Source: CAZIHO01 sp964538875
GTDB taxonomy: Bacteria > Pseudomonadota > Gammaproteobacteria > Chromatiales > Chromatiaceae
NCBI GenBank assembly: GCA_964538875.1
Contig: CAZIHO010000161.1
Coordinates: 1-5,618 of the forward strand
Length of the DNA: 5,618 nt
Direction of reading: 5' to 3'
Below, in pieces: positions 1-5,387 of the stretch (position 1 is the stretch's first letter; each line of letters starts with the position of its first letter). The position numbers and the translations under genes are program-made. Below the pieces are notes generated by a model, which was given only the letters and a program-made list of their open reading frames with translations, was not told the origin of the DNA and made no database searches.

Positions 1-1382
1 GTCACTAAACCCCAGGGAACACTCGGCCGCCACTGGATATTGAATAGGGAATAGGCGGCCAGGGGCGGCTCATTGCGGTTGTCAAAATAGAGAAAGATTT
101 GGTTGGTGTTGGGCATGGCAAACGCCACCAGGGCGCCGCAGCCGACCAGGACCCATTGCCAGGGGCTGAGCACCTCCAGGGACGCCACCCCATGCAGCCC
201 GGCCATGCCGCCGAGCACGTCCAGGGCCGAGGACAGGTCATTGGCACGGAAGAAGCACCAGGCGACCATCACCGCGATAAAGGTCAGGGCGCGATTGAAT
301 AGCACCAGGGCCGGGCCAGCCGGTTGTTGGCGCTTGCCCCGGAAGGACTGCCAGCCATGTTGAATGCATAAATAGAGTCCGTGCAGTCCACCCCAAATGA
401 CGAACGTCCAATTGGAGCCATGCCAGAGGCCACCTAGTAACATGGTGAGCATCAGATTGCGGTAGCGCTTGAATTGCCCGGCCCGGTTGCCGCCCAGGGC
501 GATATACAGATAGTTGCGCAAGAACCTGGATAGGGAAATATGCCAGCGGGTCCAGAATTCACTGACGCTGGCGGCTTTATAAGGGGAATCAAAGTTAAAG
601 GGTATTTGAAAACCCAACATACGAGACACGCCGATGGCCATGTCCGAGTAGCCGGAAAAATCGAAATACAACTGCAAACCATAGGCGAAGATGCCCAACC
701 AGGCATGCCAGAAGGCGGGATGGGGTTCGGTCAGGCAGGCGTCGATCACGGGCGTCAAGTTATCGGCCAGCAAAAGCTTTTTCGCCATACCGAACGCGAA
801 CAGGGTGCCGCCCACGGCCAGGTTATTGATATTGAACCGGTAATTCACCGGATCCGCGAATTGGGGCAACATGACCTTATGGTGCAGAACCGGGCCCGCC
901 ACGATGTAGGGGAAGTAGGTGGCGAACATCACATACTTGCCGAGGCTGACCGGCACGCCGCCGTCCCGATACGAATCCACTAGGAAGGCGATCTGGGTAA
1001 AGGTGAAGAAAGAAATGCCGATCGGTAGCAATACTTCCAGCAATTCCAGGTGGGTCCCGGTGATTTGGTTGATGGAGCCAATAAAGAAATTGACGTATTT
1101 GAAATAGGCCAGCAGCCCGATATTGAAGCAAATGGCCAGGATTAGCCAGGGCTTCCGGGAACCCGTCCCGGCACTGAGCATGGCCCGGTACAGCAGGTAA
1201 TTGCCAAGCACCGAAGCGGCGATGACGGGTAGAAATTGATAGCTCCACAGACCGTAATAGACAATGGACGCCATGGTCAACCAGGTGGCACCCCACAGGG
1301 GTTTGGACCGGCCGAAATAGAAAAAGCCCAGCAGGGTAATGGGCAGGAATAGAAAGATGAAGGGCACGGAACTGAAGGACAT
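1..1382 (-). CDS. MBOAT family membrane-bound O-acyltransferase (AlgI-like), C-terminus beyond window
   Basis: Reading leftwards from ATG at 1382-1380 the frame stays open for 460 codons to the window edge, with no stop seen. The translation is a hydrophobic multi-pass membrane protein with MBOAT hallmarks. It has YFDFSGYSDMAIG (about 239-251), WTRWHISLSRFLRNYLYI (about 277-294) and GGLWHGSNWTFVIWGGLHG (about 317-335). The WHG histidine is residue 321 (codon 422-420) and a second conserved-type histidine is residue 281 (codon 542-540). In AlgI and relatives the WHG histidine is catalytic, and the protein helps move acyl (usually acetyl) groups across the inner membrane onto an exported polysaccharide. 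AlgI-type proteins are about 470-520 residues, so only a short C-terminal part is missing. The start is supported by AGGA at 1393-1390, seven bases upstream. The acceptor cannot be told from this gene alone; an SGNH/AlgX/AlgJ-type partner would be expected downstream, outside the window. Family is very sure, substrate unknown. Confidence 0.95.
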   Translation of the reverse strand, partial: MSFSSVPFIFLFLPITLLGFFYFGRSKPLWGATWLTMASIVYYGLWSYQFLPVIAASVLGNYLLYRAMLSAGTGSRKPWLILAICFNIGLLAYFKYVNFFIGSINQITGTHLELLEVLLPIGISFFTFTQIAFLVDSYRDGGVPVSLGKYVMFATYFPYIVAGPVLHHKVMLPQFADPVNYRFNINNLAVGGTLFAFGMAKKLLLADNLTPVIDACLTEPHPAFWHAWLGIFAYGLQLYFDFSGYSDMAIGVSRMLGFQIPFNFDSPYKAASVSEFWTRWHISLSRFLRNYLYIALGGNRAGQFKRYRNLMLTMLLGGLWHGSNWTFVIWGGLHGLYLCIQHGWQSFRGKRQQPAGPALVLFNRALTFIAVMVAWCFFRANDLSSALDVLGGMAGLHGVASLEVLSPWQWVLVGCGALVAFAMPNTNQIFLYFDNRNEPPLAAYSLFNIQWRPSVPWGLV

Positions 1383-1389
1383 CGGATTT

Positions 1390-1393
1390 TCCT
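1390..1393 (-). promoter_or_regulatory. Ribosome binding site of the MBOAT gene
   Basis: On the minus strand the sequence reads CAGGAAAATCCG immediately before the ATG at 1382. The AGGA core sits seven bases from the start codon, an ordinary spacing. This supports the chosen start rather than internal methionines. Confidence 0.75.
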
Positions 1394-1433
1394 GAGGCGC
1401 GAAGGAAAATGGCGTGGGCCGCGACCTATGAGG

Positions 1434-1451
1434 CTGGCCAAACCGGGCCAG
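1434..1451. repeat. Short inverted repeat, 6-bp arms with 6-base loop
   Basis: CTGGCC at 1434-1439 is the exact reverse complement of GGCCAG at 1446-1451, with six bases between. It could form a GC-rich hairpin near the 5' end of the MBOAT transcript, or act as a small operator. It lacks a following T-run on either strand, so it is not a standard intrinsic terminator. GC-rich hexamer palindromes are common by chance, so the functional reading is weak. Confidence 0.35.
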
Positions 1452-1458
1452 GCACGGC

Positions 1459-1487
1459 AGTATCCGGGTTCGGATCGCGATTGTCGC
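1459..1487 (-). promoter_or_regulatory. Possible sigma70-type promoter for the MBOAT gene
   Basis: On the minus strand GCGACA (1487-1482) and GATACT (1464-1459) are 17 bases apart. Each matches four of six positions of the TTGACA / TATAAT consensus. Transcription would begin around 1452, close to the hairpin at 1434-1451. This is found by eye only and rests on modest matches. Confidence 0.25.
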
Positions 1488-1510
1488 AGATCAGCGGTTT
1501 TTGTCCTAAT
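1481..1510 (+). promoter_or_regulatory. Possible distal promoter for the pqi operon
   Basis: TTGTCG at 1481-1486 and CCTAAT at 1505-1510 are 18 bases apart, with four of six matches in each hexamer. The -35 overlaps the -35 proposed for the opposite strand. If used, the transcript would start near 1517 and carry a leader of about 90 bases containing the inverted repeat at 1562-1600. Low confidence. Confidence 0.25.
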
Positions 1511-1547
1511 CCGGGCTAATGGCCGACGCCAGCGGCCCGGCGCGGCG

Positions 1548-1577
1548 TTGTCGGCGATGGGTCCGATCGCGCACAAT
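1548..1577 (+). promoter_or_regulatory. Possible proximal promoter for the pqi operon
   Basis: TTGTCG at 1548-1553 and CACAAT at 1572-1577 are 18 bases apart, each with four of six consensus matches. Transcription would start near 1584, giving a short leader that lacks the left arm of the inverted repeat at 1562-1600. The repeat would then behave as a DNA operator overlapping the promoter rather than as an RNA hairpin. It competes with the distal candidate at 1481-1510. Confidence 0.25.
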
Positions 1578-1600
1578 GGTCGCCGTTTTGCCTGATCGGA
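1562..1600 (+). repeat. 7-bp inverted repeat overlapping the first pqiA ribosome binding site
   Basis: TCCGATC at 1562-1568 is the perfect reverse complement of GATCGGA at 1594-1600, with a 25-base spacer. The right arm includes the GGA that begins the Shine-Dalgarno sequence GGAGAG (1598-1603). In a transcript starting upstream, pairing would hide part of the ribosome binding site. If transcription starts between the arms, it would instead be a candidate protein-binding dyad. Function is inferred; only the symmetry is seen. Confidence 0.4.
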
Positions 1601-1603
1601 GAG
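1598..1603 (+). promoter_or_regulatory. Ribosome binding site deciding the GTG start at 1611
   Basis: GGAGAG lies seven bases before the GTG at 1611. It selects this GTG, which puts the first zinc-ribbon CxxC nine residues into the protein as expected for PqiA-family N-termini. Confidence 0.75.
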
Positions 1604-1610
1604 TTTTTCC

Positions 1611-2216
1611 GTGTCGTCCAAGCCGTTTCGCGTTGCCTGTCACGAATGCGACGCGCTGCAATGGGTGCCGGCTCTGCCCCCCGGCGGCCTGGCCCGCTGC
1701 TGCTGCTGCGGTGCCCGCCTGGCCGGCAATCCCAAGGGCGGACTGGACACCACCTTGGCCCTGTCCGCCGCGGCGTTGATTTTTTTCATCCTGGCTAATT
1801 CGTTTCCTTTCCTCACTTTGAGCATCCAGGGCCGGGTCCAGGAAACCAGCCTGGCCGGCGCCGGCTGGGCGTTGGCCCGGGAGGATATGTGGTTGCTGGC
1901 GCTGATGGTCTGGATCAATAGCGTCCTGGTGCCGGGCCTGGTCATCATCACCACCCTGTATTTGGCGATGGCGGCCCGGCTGGGGCGGCGATGGCCCGGG
2001 GTGGTCACTCTGTTGCGGGGCCTCAGCCTGATGCGGCCCTGGGGCATGTTGGACGTGTTCATGCTGGGCGTGCTGGTGGCCATCGTGAAACTGGGCAACA
2101 TGGCGCAACTCATCATCGGCCCGGCCCTATATGCCTATGTGCCCCTGCTGCTGGTCTCCATCGCCACCGCCGCGACCCTAGAGCCGCGCCTGTTCTGGGA
2201 GCGCCTGGCGCCATGA
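1611..2216 (+). CDS. pqiA: PqiA family inner-membrane protein, N-terminal-half type
   Basis: This 201-residue protein matches the first half of E. coli PqiA (about 417 residues). A cytoplasmic zinc ribbon comes first, with C10-x-x-C13 and a run of four cysteines at 30-33. Four hydrophobic segments follow at about 49-70, 93-120, 146-166 and 172-190. Family signatures include LANSFPFLTL (61-70), PWGMLDVF (143-150) and VKLGNMA (159-165). PqiA is the inner-membrane partner of the MCE protein PqiB in a lipid-transport complex joining the inner and outer membranes. The related LetA (YebS) plays the same role for LetB. The GTG start is set by GGAGAG seven bases upstream. Its stop overlaps the next gene in ATGA, implying coupled translation and probably a PqiA made of two half proteins. 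The CCCC run, in place of a spaced CxxC, is unusual. Family assignment is firm; the assembly of the two halves is inferred. Confidence 0.93.
   Translation: MSSKPFRVACHECDALQWVPALPPGGLARCCCCGARLAGNPKGGLDTTLALSAAALIFFILANSFPFLTLSIQGRVQETSLAGAGWALAREDMWLLALMVWINSVLVPGLVIITTLYLAMAARLGRRWPGVVTLLRGLSLMRPWGMLDVFMLGVLVAIVKLGNMAQLIIGPALYAYVPLLLVSIATAATLEPRLFWERLAP
1698..1709 (+). repeat. (TGC)4 trinucleotide run encoding four cysteines
   Basis: Four consecutive TGC codons encode Cys30-Cys33 in the zinc ribbon of the first PqiA protein. Any register shift by whole codons would change the spacing of the metal ligands without breaking the frame. The tract is short, so slippage may be rare. Confidence 0.8.
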
Positions 2217-2842
2217 GGGGCGAAGCACCCCGCGCCTTGGACTTGGGCTTGGCCGGGTGCCACGGCTGCGGGTTGCTGGTCCGGATCCGGGGCATCCCCC
2301 AGCCCCGCTGTCCCCGCTGCGGCGGCGCTTTGCACGGGCGTCAGCCCCACAGCCTGTCCCGGACCTGGGCACTGCTGCTGACCGCCATGCTGTTGTACAT
2401 TCCGGCGAATCTGCTGCCGGTCATGACCACCGCTTACTTCGGCAAGCAGAAGGCGGACACCATCATCAGCGGCGTGGTTTATTTTGTGCTGCACGGCGAT
2501 TGGCTGCTGGCGGCGGTGATTTTTGTCGCCAGCGTGCTGGTGCCCCTTTTGAAGATGCTGGCACTGGCCTATCTGCTGGTGTCGGTGCGACGGGGCCGGG
2601 CGGCGCGTCCCAGAGAGCGGACCCTGCTGTACCGGATCACCGAGTTGATCGGCCGCTGGTCCATGGTGGACGTGTTCGTGGTCGCGCTGCTGGCGGCCCT
2701 GGTGCAGATGGGTAATCTCGCCAGCATCCACCCTGGACCCGGCGCCCTGGCGTTCGGCGGCGTGGTGGTGCTGACCATGCTCGCCGCCCACTATTTTGAT
2801 CCCAGACTGATTTGGGACCCACAGGAGAACCCGGGTGGTTGA
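2213..2842 (+). CDS. pqiA: PqiA family inner-membrane protein, C-terminal-half type
   Basis: This 209-residue protein matches the second half of E. coli PqiA. A second zinc ribbon, with C16-x-x-C19 and C33-x-x-C36, precedes four hydrophobic segments at about 51-72, 97-124, 150-168 and 178-193. Strong family signatures are LYIPANLLPVMTT (61-73), GRWSMVDVFVVALLAALVQMG (147-167) and FDPRLIWD (195-202). It should sit in the inner membrane and, with the preceding half, form the platform under the PqiB tube. The ATG at 2213 overlaps the upstream stop by four bases, and GGGAG at 2197-2201 is a somewhat distant ribosome binding site. The same frame is open further upstream, from 1991, but that part is a shadow of the first pqiA gene. 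The last eight bases overlap pqiB. Split PqiA halves are also known in other proteobacteria, so this is probably not a recent break: each half has its own complete zinc ribbon and start. Confidence 0.93.
   Translation: MRGEAPRALDLGLAGCHGCGLLVRIRGIPQPRCPRCGGALHGRQPHSLSRTWALLLTAMLLYIPANLLPVMTTAYFGKQKADTIISGVVYFVLHGDWLLAAVIFVASVLVPLLKMLALAYLLVSVRRGRAARPRERTLLYRITELIGRWSMVDVFVVALLAALVQMGNLASIHPGPGALAFGGVVVLTMLAAHYFDPRLIWDPQENPGG
2823..2827 (+). promoter_or_regulatory. Ribosome binding site deciding the GTG start of pqiB
   Basis: AGGAG lies inside the end of the preceding gene, seven bases before the GTG at 2835. It supports this GTG start and independent ribosome entry in addition to coupling. 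Confidence 0.75.
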
Positions 2843-4574
2843 GAACGCCGAACTCGAACAATGGCCGGAGGCCCAGGTCAGCCAACCCAGGTGGCGCTTG
2901 CCCCTGATCTGGCTGCTGCCCCTGGTGGCGGTGCTGATCGGCATTTGGCTGGTGTATGACAGCCTGTCCCGCCAGGGGCCCCTGGTCAGTTTGCGCTTCA
3001 ACAACGCGGAAGGCATCGAGGCGCGCAAGACCCGGATCAAGTACCGGGACGTGGACGTGGGCATGGTGGAGGATGTGCGATTTTCTGATGACCTGGACAA
3101 GGTGGTCGTTTCGGTCCGGCTGGACCGGGCCTTCAATGGCCGCATCCGAGAATCCACCCGCTTTTGGGTAGTGCGGCCCCGTATTCAGGGTATGCGCATC
3201 AGCGGCTTGGAAACCCTCATCAGCGGCGCCTACATCGGCATGGACTTGGGCAAGGGTGGCGCGCCCCGCACCGAGTTCAATAGCCTGGAGGAACCCAGGG
3301 GCATCCTGTCCGATACCCCGGGCACCTTTTACCGGCTCACCGCCCCCGACCTGGGCTCCCTCAGTCAGGGGGCGCCGGTGTACTTTCGGCGCATCCCGGT
3401 GGGGGAGGTGGTCCAATACGCCCTGGCCGAGGACTACAGCCAGGTGGAAATCGACATCTTCATCCGCAGTCCCCACGACCGCCAAGTGCGCCGGACCAGC
3501 CGGTTTTCCAACGTGTCCGGGGTGGAGCTGGACCTCAGCGCCAAGGGCCTGAAAGTGGGAGTGGAATCCCTGGTGTCCATGATGTCCGGCGGCATCGCCT
3601 TCGATTCACCGCCGGAAGCGGGCGCGGGTGAACCGGCGCCGCCGGGCACCAGCTTTACCCTGCACCGCTCCCGGGAATCCGGGGATGAGGTGGTGGCCGG
3701 TGATGGTCCCCGTTACCTGCTCTATTTCGAGGACACGGTGCGGGGCCTGAGTCCTGGGGCGCCGGTGGAATTCCGGGGGATTCGGGTCGGCCGGGTGATC
3801 GAAATCCGTTTCGAGGGCGACAGCGGCGCCGGAGATATGCGTATCCCGGTGCTGATCGAGCTGGAAACGGATCGCTTACCGGTGGGCGAACAGGGCGTGG
3901 TCACGGACGACAAGGCCCGGGACCCGGACCAGGTGCGGGACGAGATCCAGTCCCTCGTCACCACCCTGGTGCGGCGGGGCCTGCGTGCGCGCCTGGACCC
4001 AGGCAACCTGCTCACCGGCCAACTGTTCGTGGCCCTGGATCTACTGCCCCAGGAGCCCCCGGCGGAAATCAAGCTCACTGGCCCCTATCCGGAATTGCCC
4101 ACCGTCCCCAGCACCCTGCGCGACATGACCCGCAACCTGGGGCGCATTCTGACCAAATTGGAGCAACTGCCCCTGGACGAAATCGGCGTCCATTTACGGG
4201 ACACCCTGGCCGGCACCGACCGGCTGGCGAACGACCCCGCCGCAGGTCAATCCCTGGCCCATCTGGCCGGGACCTTGAGCCAGATCCAAGCCCTGATGCA
4301 AACCCTCAATGCCAAGGCCGGTCCCCTGCTGGATGGCGTCAACCGGGCCGGCGACGACACCCGGGAACTGCTCCAGGCCAGCAAGCAGACCGTGCAACAG
4401 GCCCAGGCCGCCCTGCGTACCCTGGACCGGGCCTTGGCGGCGGAAGGCCCCCTGGGCAACGAACTGGTCAAGACCCTGGAACAACTCAACGCCGCCGCCC
4501 GTTCCCTGCGCCTGATGGCGGACACCCTAGAACGGCACCCGGAATCCCTGCTGCGGGGCAAGTCCGGCCGATGA
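2835..4574 (+). CDS. pqiB: PqiB, three-domain MCE protein of the Pqi lipid-transport complex
   Basis: This is a 579-residue protein, close to E. coli PqiB (about 546). A short cytoplasmic N-terminus precedes one membrane anchor at about 22-41 (PLIWLLPLVAVLIGIWLVY). Three MCE domains follow in the periplasm, at about 48-140, 163-257 and 292-404, with the pattern 'G-x-x-V/R-x-G-x-V' visible in each (for example FRRIPVGEVV and FRGIRVGRVI). The stretch from about 425 to 570 is rich in Leu, Ala, Gln and charged residues and looks like a long helical coiled coil, ending in the family-typical LERHPESLLRGK. In E. coli, PqiB forms a hexamer of three stacked MCE rings with a coiled-coil needle, giving a hydrophobic channel for lipids across the periplasm. 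Three MCE domains rather than seven separate it from LetB (YebT). The GTG start overlaps the upstream gene by eight bases. No missing domain or frameshift is seen. Confidence 0.97.
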   Translation: MVENAELEQWPEAQVSQPRWRLPLIWLLPLVAVLIGIWLVYDSLSRQGPLVSLRFNNAEGIEARKTRIKYRDVDVGMVEDVRFSDDLDKVVVSVRLDRAFNGRIRESTRFWVVRPRIQGMRISGLETLISGAYIGMDLGKGGAPRTEFNSLEEPRGILSDTPGTFYRLTAPDLGSLSQGAPVYFRRIPVGEVVQYALAEDYSQVEIDIFIRSPHDRQVRRTSRFSNVSGVELDLSAKGLKVGVESLVSMMSGGIAFDSPPEAGAGEPAPPGTSFTLHRSRESGDEVVAGDGPRYLLYFEDTVRGLSPGAPVEFRGIRVGRVIEIRFEGDSGAGDMRIPVLIELETDRLPVGEQGVVTDDKARDPDQVRDEIQSLVTTLVRRGLRARLDPGNLLTGQLFVALDLLPQEPPAEIKLTGPYPELPTVPSTLRDMTRNLGRILTKLEQLPLDEIGVHLRDTLAGTDRLANDPAAGQSLAHLAGTLSQIQALMQTLNAKAGPLLDGVNRAGDDTRELLQASKQTVQQAQAALRTLDRALAAEGPLGNELVKTLEQLNAAARSLRLMADTLERHPESLLRGKSGR

Positions 4575-4636
4575 GCGCCGCAGTCCCGATCCACAGACAC
4601 CGCTGGGGCGGCGTCAGCCACAAGGGCAACCCATGA
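4571..4636 (+). CDS. Possible 21-codon bridging mini-ORF between pqiB and pqiC
   Basis: An ATG at 4571 overlaps the pqiB stop as ATGA. It opens a frame of 21 codons (beginning MSAAVPIHRHRWGG) that ends with TGA at 4634-4636. That stop in turn overlaps the pqiC start as ATGA at 4633-4636. It therefore exactly fills the only gap in the operon. There is no strong Shine-Dalgarno sequence before it, so translation would rely on re-initiation by ribosomes ending pqiB. The peptide has no recognisable signal, membrane segment or family. Its likely role, if any, is to carry ribosomes to pqiC rather than to make a working peptide. Short open frames are common in GC-rich DNA, so chance remains quite possible. 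Confidence 0.3.
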   Translation: MSAAVPIHRHRWGGVSHKGNP

Positions 4637-5250
4637 CTCACGCAAAACGGCTTGTCATCCCCCTGGCCCTAGGCCTCAGCCTGGCCGGGTGCGCCGGCAC
4701 CTCGCCGCCGTCTCGGTTCTACGTGCTGGAGCCCACCCTGGGCCAGGTCGAACCCATTACCCGCATGCCGAAATTATCCATCGGCCTGGGACCCCTGACC
4801 CTACCGGACCTGCTGGACCGGCCCCAGATTCTCACCCGCTCAGGACCCTACCAACTGGACCTGGCGGAATTCGAGCGCTGGGGCGGAGACCTGGGCGCCA
4901 ACCTGGGCCGGCTGGCCGCGCAACGGATCGGCGCCCGCCTGGGCACGGAGCGGGTCAGCCTGCATCCCTGGCCCCGGCAACGGCAACTGGACCTCCAAGT
5001 CCGGGTGGACCTAACCCGCTTCGACGGCCGCCCAGGTACCGAAGCCTGGCTCCAGGGCACCTTCGCCCTCCTCGACGGTCCCGGCGACCGGGAACTGCGC
5101 CTGGAAGGCTTCGACCTGCGGCAAGCGGTCAGCGGCACCCAATACGCCGATCTGGCCGCCGCCCTCAGCGCCCTGGCGGAACGCCTGGCCGACCGGATAG
5201 CCGAGGTGATGGCGGAGGAAATGGCCCGGCGGACCGGGGCGGGGAAGTAA
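4633..5250 (+). CDS. pqiC: PqiC, outer-membrane lipoprotein of the Pqi lipid-transport complex
   Basis: This 205-residue protein has a lipoprotein signal. A positive start (MTHAKR) is followed by the hydrophobic stretch LVIPLALGLSLAG and the lipobox LAGC, with lipidated Cys20. The residues after Cys20 are Ala and Gly, not Asp, consistent with sorting to the outer membrane. Next comes SPPSRFYVLEP (24-34), typical of the PqiC/YmbA family (DUF330, ABC-type transport auxiliary lipoprotein), and then LDRPQILTR (61-69) and LAEFERWGGDL (77-87), also family marks. E. coli PqiC is about 187 residues and forms an oligomeric ring at the outer membrane that docks the PqiB needle. The start at 4633 has AAGGG six bases upstream. 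It lies 58 bases after pqiB, with a tiny bridging frame between. The C-terminal region, about 155-200, is an Ala/Glu-rich helix. It is the last gene of the operon. Nothing is truncated. Confidence 0.94.
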   Translation: MTHAKRLVIPLALGLSLAGCAGTSPPSRFYVLEPTLGQVEPITRMPKLSIGLGPLTLPDLLDRPQILTRSGPYQLDLAEFERWGGDLGANLGRLAAQRIGARLGTERVSLHPWPRQRQLDLQVRVDLTRFDGRPGTEAWLQGTFALLDGPGDRELRLEGFDLRQAVSGTQYADLAAALSALAERLADRIAEVMAEEMARRTGAGK

Positions 5251-5387
5251 GGAGCTTGTCTGGGCTGGCTGGGATAGGAACGCCGGCTGGCCCCGGTTTG
5301 GCAGCGGGTGTCGTTGCCCGACATCCTCGGGAGTCCCGAAACTTTGGAGCGATGCTGCGTGAATGAACGTACCGGAACATCGCTTGA
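5251..5387. other. Noncoding stretch between pqiC and the transposase remnant
   Basis: I see no supported gene here. A TTG at 5256 preceded by GGAG opens a 36-codon frame ending at 5366, but it shows no family features and is probably chance. No stem followed by a T-run was found, so no clear intrinsic terminator for the pqi operon is visible. The strongest short symmetry is the inverted repeat at 5348-5384. A smaller one, TCGGG-agt-CCCGA (about 5329-5341), has only five pairs. No IS terminal repeat could be recognised. Confidence 0.6.
5348..5384. repeat. 7-bp inverted repeat between pqiC and the IS remnant
   Basis: AGCGATG at 5348-5354 is the reverse complement of CATCGCT at 5378-5384, with a 23-base spacer. 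It lies between the end of pqiC and the truncated transposase. It could be part of an intergenic repeat or a weak transcript-end structure. There is no T-run beside it, so I do not call it a terminator. Confidence 0.35.

Larger units (their letters stand above)
1383..1610. other. Divergent intergenic region between MBOAT gene and pqi operon
   Basis: These 228 bases separate two genes pointing away from each other, so both sets of promoter signals should lie here. I see no convincing coding frame with its own ribosome binding site. It holds two short inverted repeats (1434-1451 and 1562-1600), candidate promoter elements on both strands, and the Shine-Dalgarno sequences of both flanking genes. 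The heptamer GATCGCG occurs at 1473-1479 and again at 1565-1571, but in GC-rich DNA this may be chance. No tRNA, known riboswitch fold or terminator was recognised. Confidence 0.8.

Noticed and set aside
540..983. Plus-strand frame of 147 codons inside the MBOAT gene
   Set aside because: It is antisense to an unmistakable MBOAT coding sequence and has no recognisable domain or ribosome binding site.
1991..2212. In-frame upstream extension of the second pqiA gene
   Set aside because: The frame is open, but the extension overlaps the first pqiA gene, encodes His/Arg/Gly-rich nonsense, and lies before the zinc ribbon where the family begins. The ATG at 2213 fits the overlap and family length.
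2135..3157. Long minus-strand frame of 340 codons opposite pqiA and pqiB
   Set aside because: It is Arg/Gln/His-rich antisense sequence typical of GC-rich coding shadows, lies opposite clearly real genes and has no family signature.
4576..4613. CGCCGC / GCGGCG inverted repeat in the pqiB-pqiC gap
   Set aside because: It has only six pairs with a 26-base loop and no T-run. In such GC-rich DNA this is likely chance, and a terminator here would cut off pqiC.
5291..5311. Possible stem around GCTGGCC and GGCAGC as an operon terminator
   Set aside because: The stem needs a bulge and is followed by mixed sequence with no run of T, so it does not meet the pattern of an intrinsic terminator.
5256..5366. 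36-codon frame starting at TTG after GGAG just past the pqiC stop
   Set aside because: It is short, uses a rare start, has no recognisable features, and is only the tail of a long shadow frame running through pqiC.
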